From contig LFTP01000380.1 of NCBI GenBank assembly GCA_001513395.1, forward strand, positions 1-15,882: a stretch of DNA of 15,882 nucleotides, in the 5' to 3' direction. The translations under genes and the position numbers were made by a program. The notes below the pieces were generated by a model. It was not told the DNA's origin, did not search any database, and saw nothing but the letters and a program-made list of their open reading frames with translations. The DNA is from Clostridia bacterium DTU080. GTDB taxonomy: Bacteria > Bacillota > Limnochordia > DTU080. Below are positions 7,446 through 13,894 of the stretch, in pieces. Each line of letters begins with the position of its first letter. The stretch's first letter is position 1.

Positions 7446-8223
7446 GACCTTTGTCGTGGGAGGCGTTGCGCCGAGGGGTGCCCTGGCGGGTGTCGATCTC
7501 AAAGTACTTCCCGGAGAGTTTGTCACTATTATCGGGAGCAACGGAGCGGGCAAGTCCACGCTGTTGAACGCCATTGCCGGTGTCTTTCCCGTAGACCGGG
7601 GAATCATCCTTTTGGACAATGAGGACATTACCCTGCAGCCGGAGCATAAGCGGGCCGCCTACATCGGGCGAGTCTTTCAGAACCCTCTGCAGGGCACGGC
7701 GGCCTCGATGACCATTGAGGAGAATCTGGCCATGGCTATGCGCAGGGGTCAAAGAAGAGGACTCAAGAGGGGACTGACCGCGCGGAGCAGAAAGCAGATC
7801 AAAGAAAGCCTGGCCGTACTGGGTTTGGGTCTGGAAGACAGACTGCAGTGTCCGGTCGGTCTTTTGTCCGGCGGCCAACGTCAAGCACTAGCCTTGGTAA
7901 TGGCGACTTTAGTCCGTCCGCGCCTTTTGTTGCTCGATGAGCATACGGCAGCTCTTGATCCCACCACCGCTGAGCAGATCATCCTTCTCACTCAACGGAT
8001 AGTCTCTCAAGAGGGCTTGACTACCTTGATGGTCACTCACAGTCTGGATCAGGCCCTCAGGCTTGGCGATCGAACCATAATGATGCACGAGGGGCAGATC
8101 GTGCTCAGCGTCTCCGGTCCCGAACGGGCTCAAATGGGTGTGGAAGATCTGTTGGAGGAATTTCGCAAGCTACGCGGCGTTCAAGTCACGGACGACAGCT
8201 TGCTGTTGACCACATCGGCGTGA
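7420..8223 (+). CDS. TrpZ-type ABC transporter ATP-binding protein
   Basis: This is a 267-residue cytoplasmic ATPase (COG1101 type) that powers the transporter. Starting at GTG 7420, it begins MLEIANLHKTF, the normal start of an ABC ATPase. Walker A is GSNGAGKST at 39-47. The Q-loop is VFQNPLQGTA, the ABC signature is LLSGGQRQALAL, and Walker B with the D-loop is LLLLDEHTAALDP. The His of VTHSLDQAL is the switch histidine. The DEHTAALDP sequence is typical of this subfamily. All catalytic elements are intact. It is the last gene of the operon; I see no terminator directly after it. Confidence 0.95.
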   Translation: MLEIANLHKTFVVGGVAPRGALAGVDLKVLPGEFVTIIGSNGAGKSTLLNAIAGVFPVDRGIILLDNEDITLQPEHKRAAYIGRVFQNPLQGTAASMTIEENLAMAMRRGQRRGLKRGLTARSRKQIKESLAVLGLGLEDRLQCPVGLLSGGQRQALALVMATLVRPRLLLLDEHTAALDPTTAEQIILLTQRIVSQEGLTTLMVTHSLDQALRLGDRTIMMHEGQIVLSVSGPERAQMGVEDLLEEFRKLRGVQVTDDSLLLTTSA

Positions 8224-8249
8224 GCGATGTCAGCTTCTTGCAGGAACTG

Positions 8250-8258
8250 TGGTATGAT
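8250..8258 (+). promoter_or_regulatory. Possible extended -10 promoter before the aminotransferase
   Basis: TGG followed by TATGAT makes an extended -10 element, TGnTATGAT, at 8250-8258. No good -35 hexamer is at the right distance. Transcription would begin near 8265, leaving a leader of about 46 bases. The pair downstream may instead be read through from the transporter operon, 87 bases away. Confidence 0.35.
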
Positions 8259-8295
8259 ACCCCATGGATGCCAGCGACCAGAGTCTTAGCCTACC

Positions 8296-8302
8296 GGGAG
8301 GT
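8296..8302 (+). promoter_or_regulatory. Ribosome binding site fixing the aminotransferase TTG start
   Basis: GGGAGGT lies 8 bases before TTG 8311. The first good ATG in frame would remove conserved N-terminal sequence, so the TTG is preferred. Confidence 0.75.
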
Positions 8303-8310
8303 CATCCTTA

Positions 8311-9594
8311 TTGACGATTCATCGCAGTGCTCGCTTAGCCATAGACGGTGGAGAAAAAGTGCGTACTACACCCTTGCCGTCAAGTCTGCACGGCATTGAG
8401 GAAGTGGGCGACGAAGAGATCGCCGCAGTGACCGATGTCTTGCGGCGTAAGAAGATGTTCCGCTTCCTGTTGACGGATGAAGACTCCTACACGGCCCGTT
8501 TTGAAACGGCGTTCAAGGAGTACATGGGCAGCCGGTATGCGCTGTCTGTCACCGGTGGCACAACGGCCTTGGTGACGGCCTTGGTTGGTTTGGGTGTAGG
8601 TACCGGGGATGAAGTGATCGTACCGGCTTATACCTATATCGCTACGGCTGCGGCGGTGCTCCGCGTGGGAGCGATTCCGGTCATAGCGGAAGTCGATGAC
8701 ACACTGACGCTGGATCCGAATGATTTTGAGCGCAAGATCACACCCTTGACGCGATGTGTCATCCCGGTTCATATGCGGGGTTGGCCGGCGCAGATGGATG
8801 AGATCATGGATATTGCCCGGCGGTATGACATCGCGGTCTTGGAAGACGTCGCCCAGGCCGTCGGCGGTGAGTATCGCGGGCGCAAGCTGGGCTCCATCGG
8901 GCAGGCCGGAGTGTTTAGCTTCCAGCACTACAAGATCATCACCAGCGGTGAAGGCGGCATGGTGATCACCGATGACGAAACCGTGTTCAGACGCGCCGCT
9001 TGCAAGCACGACTCGGCAATGTCTTTTTGGAAGAAAGACGATCCGTGGGAACCCTTCGCCGGTGTTAATGCCCGGATGTGTGAGTTAAGAGCGGCCGTAG
9101 GCTATGTGCAGTTTCAGCGGCTGTCCGGGATACTGGCCAGGACTAGGGCCCTGAAGAAGCGAATTGTGTCCCGGATTTCCGATGCACCGGGTATTGAGCT
9201 TGTACGTTCGGCCGATCCCGAAGGTGACTGCGGAATAACGCTCGGGCTGTTTTTGCCCTCCGCCGAGGAAGCTCAGCGATTTTCCGCCGCGTTGGCCGCT
9301 GAAGGCATCAGCAATGGCACGATCTACAACAAGGAGATTCCCGATAGGCATATTTATCGCTATTGGGATTATGTGTTGAATAAGTGGACGTCTGATCGAA
9401 CTGGTTATCCTTGGGCGCCGCAGTACTACAAGGGAAACGTTGAATACAGCCCTGACATGTGTCCAAACAGTCTGGGATACCTGGGCCGGGTGGTGACTGT
9501 CGGTCTCGGTCAAAAATGGACCGAAGCGGATGCCGACGATGTGGCTGCGGCCATAAATAAAGTGGCGCACGCATATTATGGTGATCAGACATAG
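8311..9594 (+). CDS. DegT/DnrJ/EryC1/StrS family PLP aminotransferase
   Basis: This is a 427-residue fold-type I aminotransferase that normally moves an amino group from Glu or Gln to a keto-sugar or keto-cyclitol. The PLP lysine is Lys208 in QHYKIITSGEGG. Asp179 and Gln182 (EDVAQAVGGE) match the residues that hold the pyridine ring and phosphate. GGTTAL at 82-87 and PAYTYIATAAAV at 105-116 are typical N-terminal blocks. The N-terminal LAIDGGEKVRTTPLP opening is also seen in scyllo-inosose and related aminotransferases. Length is slightly above the common 370-400 residues. The start is TTG, with GGGAGGT at 8296-8302 eight bases upstream. The methyltransferase follows after 16 bases. No other sugar-nucleotide gene is nearby, so the substrate cannot be named. 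Confidence 0.88.
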   Translation: MTIHRSARLAIDGGEKVRTTPLPSSLHGIEEVGDEEIAAVTDVLRRKKMFRFLLTDEDSYTARFETAFKEYMGSRYALSVTGGTTALVTALVGLGVGTGDEVIVPAYTYIATAAAVLRVGAIPVIAEVDDTLTLDPNDFERKITPLTRCVIPVHMRGWPAQMDEIMDIARRYDIAVLEDVAQAVGGEYRGRKLGSIGQAGVFSFQHYKIITSGEGGMVITDDETVFRRAACKHDSAMSFWKKDDPWEPFAGVNARMCELRAAVGYVQFQRLSGILARTRALKKRIVSRISDAPGIELVRSADPEGDCGITLGLFLPSAEEAQRFSAALAAEGISNGTIYNKEIPDRHIYRYWDYVLNKWTSDRTGYPWAPQYYKGNVEYSPDMCPNSLGYLGRVVTVGLGQKWTEADADDVAAAINKVAHAYYGDQT

Positions 9595-9604
9595 GAGGAA
9601 GGGG
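9593..9604 (+). promoter_or_regulatory. Ribosome binding site overlapping the aminotransferase stop codon
   Basis: AGGAGGAAGGGG begins within the TAG stop of the aminotransferase and ends 6 bases before TTG 9611. It supports TTG 9611 as the methyltransferase start and suggests coupled translation of the pair. Confidence 0.65.
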
Positions 9605-9610
9605 AAGGGT

Positions 9611-10378
9611 TTGGTCGATGCCTGGGGCGCCATGGCCGCCCCTTATGAACGCTATGCGGAGATCTATGATCGAACGGGGGCCGATGAGTTCGGTCTGAGG
9701 CTTCTGTGGCTGCTGAAGGACGTCTTGGACAGACATGGCTGCCAGGTTCGTTCCGCCCTTGACTTGGCTTGCGGCACCGGTTCGGTGGCGCTGGAGTTGG
9801 CTAGAAAGGGTATTTCGGTAACGGGCTTGGATCTGTCGCCGCAGATGCTGGCCCAGGCACGGATGAAGTTGGCTGCCGAACCGAGTCTCCGCGTTTCCTT
9901 CTTGCACGGAGACATGCGCTCTTTTCAGCTTCCGGAACCCGTACAGTTGGTCACCTGTTGGTTTGATGCCATGAACTACAACCTACGGGACGAGGATCTG
10001 ATGGCTACTTTTTGCTGTGCCGCGGCCTGTCTTGAAAAAGGCGGTTTGTTTGTATTTGACATGAACAGCGTCCATGCTTTGCGGCATCTGTGGGGTAACA
10101 ACGTCTTTGTGGAAGACTACGGCGACGTGGTCTACATTTGGCAGAACGAATACAATCCTCGGGAGAGGACGGGTACCCTGACCGCCACGTTTTTTGTGCA
10201 ATGCGGCGAGCTGTACGAACGGTTCACCGAGATACACATCGAACGGGGTTACTACATGTTCGAGGTCATCAAGATGTTGCAGGAGGCTGGTTTTGAGGTG
10301 TTGGAGGTTTTGCGCACTGACGGATCGCCGGCCGAAGAGACCGATACGCGGCACGTGTATGTCGCCCGGCGTATCTAG
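9611..10378 (+). CDS. Class I SAM-dependent methyltransferase
   Basis: This is a cytoplasmic methyltransferase of 255 residues. Motif I is LDLACGTGSVALELA (50-64) and binds SAM. Asp74 in VTGLDLSPQML ends strand 2 and should bind the ribose. HGDMRSF (99-105) is motif III. CWFDAMNYN (116-124), GGLFVFDMN and the C-terminal run with FFVQCGELYERFTEIH match a Bacillota-common Methyltransf_25 subgroup. An in-frame ATG at 9578 would place the strong AGGAGG inside the gene, and ATG 9632 lacks a good site, so TTG 9611 is preferred. It follows the aminotransferase by 16 bases, which suggests it methylates the same product, perhaps on the new amine. That last point is inference. It converges on the FUN14 gene with 3 bases between stop codons. 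Confidence 0.88.
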   Translation: MVDAWGAMAAPYERYAEIYDRTGADEFGLRLLWLLKDVLDRHGCQVRSALDLACGTGSVALELARKGISVTGLDLSPQMLAQARMKLAAEPSLRVSFLHGDMRSFQLPEPVQLVTCWFDAMNYNLRDEDLMATFCCAAACLEKGGLFVFDMNSVHALRHLWGNNVFVEDYGDVVYIWQNEYNPRERTGTLTATFFVQCGELYERFTEIHIERGYYMFEVIKMLQEAGFEVLEVLRTDGSPAEETDTRHVYVARRI

Positions 10379-10381
10379 ATT

Positions 10382-10738
10382 TTAGCCGGCGCGGAATCCG
10401 AGTAAGAAACCGGCGACGAAACCGCCTGAGACCGGGATCAGGTCGCCGAGGCGCTGGGCGAACTGGGAGATTGTCTCCGTGAGAGCTTTGGAGTTGATGC
10501 TTTGAGCGTAGGTGGCTTCCAACACGTCCCACTGTACGGTGATGATCCCCTTTTGCTCTAGGAACACGGCCAAAAGCAGGAGCATTCCGATCACGATAAG
10601 AACCGCTTTCATGGCTTTTTTGGCCGCAAAGCCGGTGGCGAAACCGAAAATGGCACCCAGGCCGACTTCTTTGCCAAGGGTGCTCCAATCGATTTGCGAA
10701 GGGGAAAAAGCGGAGAACCAGGAGGATGATGAAGCCAC
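10382..10738 (-). CDS. FUN14-family small membrane protein
   Basis: This is a 118-residue membrane protein matching FUN14 (PF04930), best known from the mitochondrial FUNDC proteins; bacterial members have no settled function. GLGAIFGFATGFAAKKAMK at 26-44 is the Gly-rich helix and basic KK/K end typical of the family. It is followed by a second helix (45-60), the EQKGIITVQWD turn (61-71), a polar stretch, and a Gly-rich third helix ending GFRAG. The start is GTG, with AAAGGAGT at 10746-10753 seven bases upstream. The length is normal. It has no partner gene on its strand and converges on the methyltransferase. The family call is fairly secure. Confidence 0.85.
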   Translation of the reverse strand: MASSSSWFSAFSPSQIDWSTLGKEVGLGAIFGFATGFAAKKAMKAVLIVIGMLLLLAVFLEQKGIITVQWDVLEATYAQSINSKALTETISQFAQRLGDLIPVSGGFVAGFLLGFRAG

Positions 10739-10824
10739 TCAGCTCACTCCTTTGCCATGTGCCCGTGTGTCTATGGAGAATATTTGTCCTGTCCGATCGC
10801 GGTTCCTGCCAAAATGACTGTTAT

Positions 10825-10836
10825 TGCCGCGCGGCA
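10825..10836. repeat. 12-base perfect palindrome upstream of the tRNA promoter
   Basis: TGCCGC is followed directly by its reverse complement GCGGCA. It ends 10 bases before the tRNA -35 element and lies in the shared upstream region of the divergent FUN14 gene, so it could be an operator. A chance GC palindrome is also possible. Confidence 0.35.
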
Positions 10837-10846
10837 GAAACAGGCG

Positions 10847-10876
10847 TTGACTGAGTGGCTTGGGATGTGCTAAACT
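10847..10876 (+). promoter_or_regulatory. Promoter of tRNA-Ser
   Basis: TTGACT at 10847-10852 and TAAACT at 10871-10876 are 18 bases apart, with TGC directly before the -10 (extended -10). Start of transcription would be near 10883, nine bases before the tRNA. Confidence 0.6.
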
Positions 10877-10891
10877 GGTGCTGCATAGTTC

Positions 10892-10986
10892 GGAAGGGTG
10901 GCCGAGCAGGTCGAAGGCGGCAGTTTGCTAAACTGTAGTAGGGGCATAAACCCCTACCGAGGGTTCGAATCCCTCCCCTTCCGCCA
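10892..10986 (+). tRNA. tRNA-Ser (anticodon GCU)
   Basis: This is a 95-base tRNA with a long variable arm, as expected for serine. The acceptor strands GGAAGGG and CCCTTCC pair over 7 bases, followed by G73 and an encoded CCA. The anticodon stem GCAGT/ACTGT encloses TTGCTAA, giving anticodon GCT, which reads AGC and AGU. The T-loop reads GGTTCGAATCC. The variable arm folds as TAGGGG/CCCCTA. It is flanked by its own promoter and terminator, and no integrase or duplicated 3' end is present. Confidence 0.97.
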
Positions 10987-11000
10987 AGATGCGATATGAT

Positions 11001-11038
11001 GAGTCCCGTGGTGATGAATACCTCGGGGCTCGTTCTTT
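11001..11038 (+). terminator. Terminator after tRNA-Ser
   Basis: GAGTCCC at 11001-11007 pairs with GGGGCTC at 11025-11031 (one G-T pair), with an inner GGT/ACC stem, followed by GTTCTTT. It lies 14 bases after the tRNA and before the esterase gene, so it either ends the tRNA transcript or lowers read-through into the esterase. Confidence 0.6.
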
Positions 11039-11078
11039 ATGTACCCGAAAAAACAAGGCAACAGGAGGATACAACAGG

Positions 11079-11795
11079 ATGATTACGGCGACTGTTCAGA
11101 TGAAAAGCAAAGCGCTGCGACGACATGTGAGCTACACCGCTATAATACCGGATCCGAGCGAAGCCGGGCCGGGCCCCTATCCGGTTTTGTACCAGCTCCA
11201 CGGGGCCAGCGACGATCATGCGGCTTGGCTGTATAGAAGTAACTTAGTCCGATACGTGGCCACCTATCCCTTCTTGGTAATCATGCCGGATGGGGCGTTG
11301 AGTTTTTGGATGAATGCCGGCGGTCGCGAACGCTATGAGGATTTCCTTATGCAAGATCTGCCGGAACATCTGAGTAGTACATACAACATACGCCAAGGTA
11401 AGATGGCCATCGGCGGACTGTCCATGGGTGGCTTTGGCAGCCTGCGGCTGGCATTGAGGTACCCGGAGCGGTTCGCTTCCGTCTGGGCACATTCTTCGGC
11501 TCTGTGGACTGTTGAGGAGATGGCCAAAAGAGGACACGTCTTCCCGCCCGAGTCAGACGCCGACATCTACGCCATAGCCACTGCGGCGAAGGGCAAAGAG
11601 TTGCCGGTTCTGTCGTTCGATTGCGGCACGGAGGACTACTTGTTGGAGCAGAACAGACGTTTCCATGATCATCTCAACCGGTTGGGAATACCCCACACTT
11701 ATGAGGAACATCCCGGTGCACATAATTGGGATTACTGGGATGAGCATGTGAAGACCGCCTTGGAGCAGCATGCTCGGGTCATGCTGGGGAGATAA
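11079..11795 (+). CDS. Small serine esterase, esterase D / PF00756 type
   Basis: This is a 238-residue cytoplasmic alpha/beta-hydrolase without signal peptide or membrane segment. The oxyanion region is YQLHGASDD (38-46). The nucleophile is Ser115 in GGLSMGGFGSL, the acid is probably Asp186 (CGTEDYL), and the base is probably His215 (HPGAHNWDYW). This layout matches the putative esterase family that includes S-formylglutathione hydrolase, feruloyl esterases and mycolyltransferase-like proteins. ATG 11079 is chosen because AGGAGG at 11063-11068 precedes it; a longer frame from 10989 would run through the tRNA terminator. The PAP2 fusion gene follows after 34 bases, so the two probably form an operon. 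The substrate is unknown. Confidence 0.85.
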   Translation: MITATVQMKSKALRRHVSYTAIIPDPSEAGPGPYPVLYQLHGASDDHAAWLYRSNLVRYVATYPFLVIMPDGALSFWMNAGGRERYEDFLMQDLPEHLSSTYNIRQGKMAIGGLSMGGFGSLRLALRYPERFASVWAHSSALWTVEEMAKRGHVFPPESDADIYAIATAAKGKELPVLSFDCGTEDYLLEQNRRFHDHLNRLGIPHTYEEHPGAHNWDYWDEHVKTALEQHARVMLGR

Positions 11796-11815
11796 GATCG
11801 AGTGAGACCGAACGC

Positions 11816-11828
11816 GGGGAGGAGAGGG
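11816..11828 (+). promoter_or_regulatory. Ribosome binding site fixing the PAP2 fusion TTG start
   Basis: GGGGAGGAGAGGG ends one base before TTG 11830, with its GGAGG core 7 bases upstream. It supports a TTG start for the PAP2 fusion protein. Confidence 0.7.
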
Positions 11829-11829
11829 T

Positions 11830-13680
11830 TTGTTTTCTGAAGCTGTAAACATCTGGATGCAGCAAGTCCCCGTCCCCGGAGTTGATATATTCTTCTATTG
11901 GATAACAGTTCTTGGCAGTGAGTTCGCCTATCTGTTCTTGGTGACCACTGTCTTGTGGTGTGTGGATCACCGTGTCGGCAAACGGCTCCTGTTTGCCATC
12001 TTGCTTTCTACGTGGATCAACAGCGTGCTCAAGGATGCCTTGGGCATGCCCAGACCGTCTGATGAGATCCTGCGGGTCATGGTTGACGAATGGAGTGCGG
12101 GGTTTCCGTCCGGTCATGCCCAGCTGGCGGCCACGTTCTGGGGTTTTCTTGCTCTGTGCAGGCGGAACCGGTTGATGACCATTATCGCCGTGTCGATGGT
12201 CATCATGGTTTCTTTGTCCCGTTTGTACCTTGGTGTGCATTATATGTATCAGGTCTTGGGAGGGATCGCCGTTGGTGTCGCGGTGGCCTGGCTGGCCGTG
12301 CGCCATCCTCTAAGCATGGCGAAATCTTTCCAGCCCAAGGCGCGGCATTGGCTCTTAGGCGTCTTGTTGCCCTATCTGGCTGCTTTGCCGGTACAGTCCG
12401 ATGACGGTTTTCGCATAGCCGGAGCAACGATGGGATTGTTGCTCGGTGAGATGACGCAGCACACGCAGAAGGATTCGGGAGAATCCTTGAGACCGGGTCA
12501 AGCGCTCGGACGCCTGGTGCTTGGCTGGCCTACGCTCATACTGGGTTATTGGTTGGTCAGTCGGGAGTATCTGGCGCCGGGCATAGCCAGTATGTTGGCT
12601 TATTGCGCATTGACCATGTGGATTACGGTAGGCATGCCGTGGGTGTTCGGCTTGGCGCGATTGGGGGCGACGCCGCAGGCTTTTTCACCTTGTGAGGAGG
12701 ATCCGGAACGGAAACATCCCATCTTGGCTGACGTGCCCGTGCCTGTCCGTTGGTCGGCATCCACAATCTCGTGGGCGGCAGTGGTGGCGTTTTTCGCTTT
12801 GTTGGCTATAGGAATATCGCTTATGGCTCTCGATACGAGCGAACAACCCGACGCGGACGGTATCCCACTTGCTGAATCGGAAGTGTTGCATTACCTACCC
12901 GAGCTTCCGCTGGGACCCGGACCGATTGTGATCGGTCATCAGGGAGCGGCGGGATTGGCGCCGGGCAACACCCTCGCCGCTTTCGGACAAGGATTGCAAG
13001 CCGGCTCTCACATCTTGCAACTCGACGTGCGTCGCAGCTTGGATCGGATTCCTATGGTCTTCGCAGAAGAGAACACTGAGTCTGTTACCGGCGTCAAGGG
13101 CATTGTGAGTGACATGTCCCTGGTGGAGTTGCGGCGCCTGGATGCGGGATATAGTTTTACGGTTGACGGTCAGGCCTATCCCTACCGAGGAAAAAACGTG
13201 CGAATCCCCACGTTGGAGATGGTGTTAACGGCGTATCCGACGGCTTATTTTTACGTGAACATCAAGGATCGCGGTGAAGATGCTGCTCGTGATGTGCTTG
13301 CGGTACTTGATGCCGCCGGCGCCCGTCACCGAGTCATCGTGGTCTGCGATGACGGTCCCACGATACGCCATTTCCGTACGCTGGCTCCCGAAGTGCCGAC
13401 GGGACTTGCTCAAGACGAGATCCGACGCTTTTTTATCATGGTTCGCTTGGGTGTGGGAGTGTTTTACCGGGCGCCGGCACGTTATCTGCTGATGCCGCAC
13501 CGCCGGGGTGTGATACAGTTGGCCAACCCGGCGCATATCCGATTGGCTCATCGGGCAGGAATGAAGGTTCATGTCGGAGTTGTCAATAACAGGCAGGTGA
13601 TGAAGCAAATGATCGCTGCGGGAGCGGACGGTATCCTTACCGATTGGCCTAATCACTTGACGGCCCTGTTAAGGGAGTGA
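11830..13680 (+). CDS. PAP2 phosphatase fused to a degenerate GDPD domain
   Basis: This is a 616-residue membrane protein with two parts. Residues 1-160 form a PAP2 phosphatase with all three motifs intact: KDALGMPRP (Lys68, Arg75), PSGH (93-96, His96) and SRLYLGVH (Arg131, His137). It should dephosphorylate a lipid phosphate or diphosphate. Residues ~172-335 add several more membrane helices. Residues ~365-616 resemble glycerophosphodiester phosphodiesterases, especially the UgpQ2-like group, keeping IPTLE and the ADGILTDWPN end. However, HRG is HQG (370-372), PEN is PGN, ExD is QLD (397-399), the HD pair is AE (412-413) and the ExK glutamate is Asn477. With metal ligands and the second His lost, this part is probably a binding or regulatory domain. 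The gene starts at TTG and lies 34 bases after the esterase. Confidence 0.88.
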   Translation: MFSEAVNIWMQQVPVPGVDIFFYWITVLGSEFAYLFLVTTVLWCVDHRVGKRLLFAILLSTWINSVLKDALGMPRPSDEILRVMVDEWSAGFPSGHAQLAATFWGFLALCRRNRLMTIIAVSMVIMVSLSRLYLGVHYMYQVLGGIAVGVAVAWLAVRHPLSMAKSFQPKARHWLLGVLLPYLAALPVQSDDGFRIAGATMGLLLGEMTQHTQKDSGESLRPGQALGRLVLGWPTLILGYWLVSREYLAPGIASMLAYCALTMWITVGMPWVFGLARLGATPQAFSPCEEDPERKHPILADVPVPVRWSASTISWAAVVAFFALLAIGISLMALDTSEQPDADGIPLAESEVLHYLPELPLGPGPIVIGHQGAAGLAPGNTLAAFGQGLQAGSHILQLDVRRSLDRIPMVFAEENTESVTGVKGIVSDMSLVELRRLDAGYSFTVDGQAYPYRGKNVRIPTLEMVLTAYPTAYFYVNIKDRGEDAARDVLAVLDAAGARHRVIVVCDDGPTIRHFRTLAPEVPTGLAQDEIRRFFIMVRLGVGVFYRAPARYLLMPHRRGVIQLANPAHIRLAHRAGMKVHVGVVNNRQVMKQMIAAGADGILTDWPNHLTALLRE

Positions 13681-13692
13681 GTTAACGGTCAG

Positions 13693-13706
13693 GTTACCCA
13701 GGTAAC
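13693..13706. repeat. Inverted repeat downstream of the PAP2 fusion gene
   Basis: GTTACC, two bases, then GGTAAC form a perfect inverted repeat 12 bases after the PAP2 stop. A second inverted repeat, CTACC at 13752-13756 with GGTAG at 13774-13778, lies further on. Neither has a T-tract, so they do not look like terminators. They may be operator sites for the next gene. Confidence 0.35.
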
Positions 13707-13876
13707 AAGTCCCTGAAATACCAACTCTTTTTCTCTCTGAGAGTGTTGAGACTACCAGGGTACCGCTGTAACAGGTAGAATGTAGACAGGGGGGACAGGT
13801 TATCGAGTGCATCTTCTTCAGGATTGCCGACGAAGCTTGAGACGCCGACCTGCTTGTGCGGACGAAAAAATCTTCC

Positions 13877-13884
13877 GGGGAGGG
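13877..13884 (+). promoter_or_regulatory. Ribosome binding site of the DUF697-zinc ribbon gene
   Basis: GGGGAGGG precedes ATG 13895 by 10 bases. An earlier in-frame GTG at 13856 has no such site and would put this one inside the gene. Confidence 0.6.
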
Positions 13885-13894
13885 CAGAGATCAG

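Noticed and set aside
10892..10986. tRNA-Ser as an integration site
   Set aside because: No integrase, no repeat of the tRNA 3' end and no change in composition is seen nearby.
11779..12306. Minus-strand 175-codon frame over the PAP2 region
   Set aside because: It is antisense to the PAP2 catalytic motifs and its translation is rich in His and Gln with no hydrophobic core.
13724..13744. ACTCT...AGAGT hairpin as terminator of the PAP2 gene
   Set aside because: The stem is short and is followed by GTTGAGA rather than a T-run.
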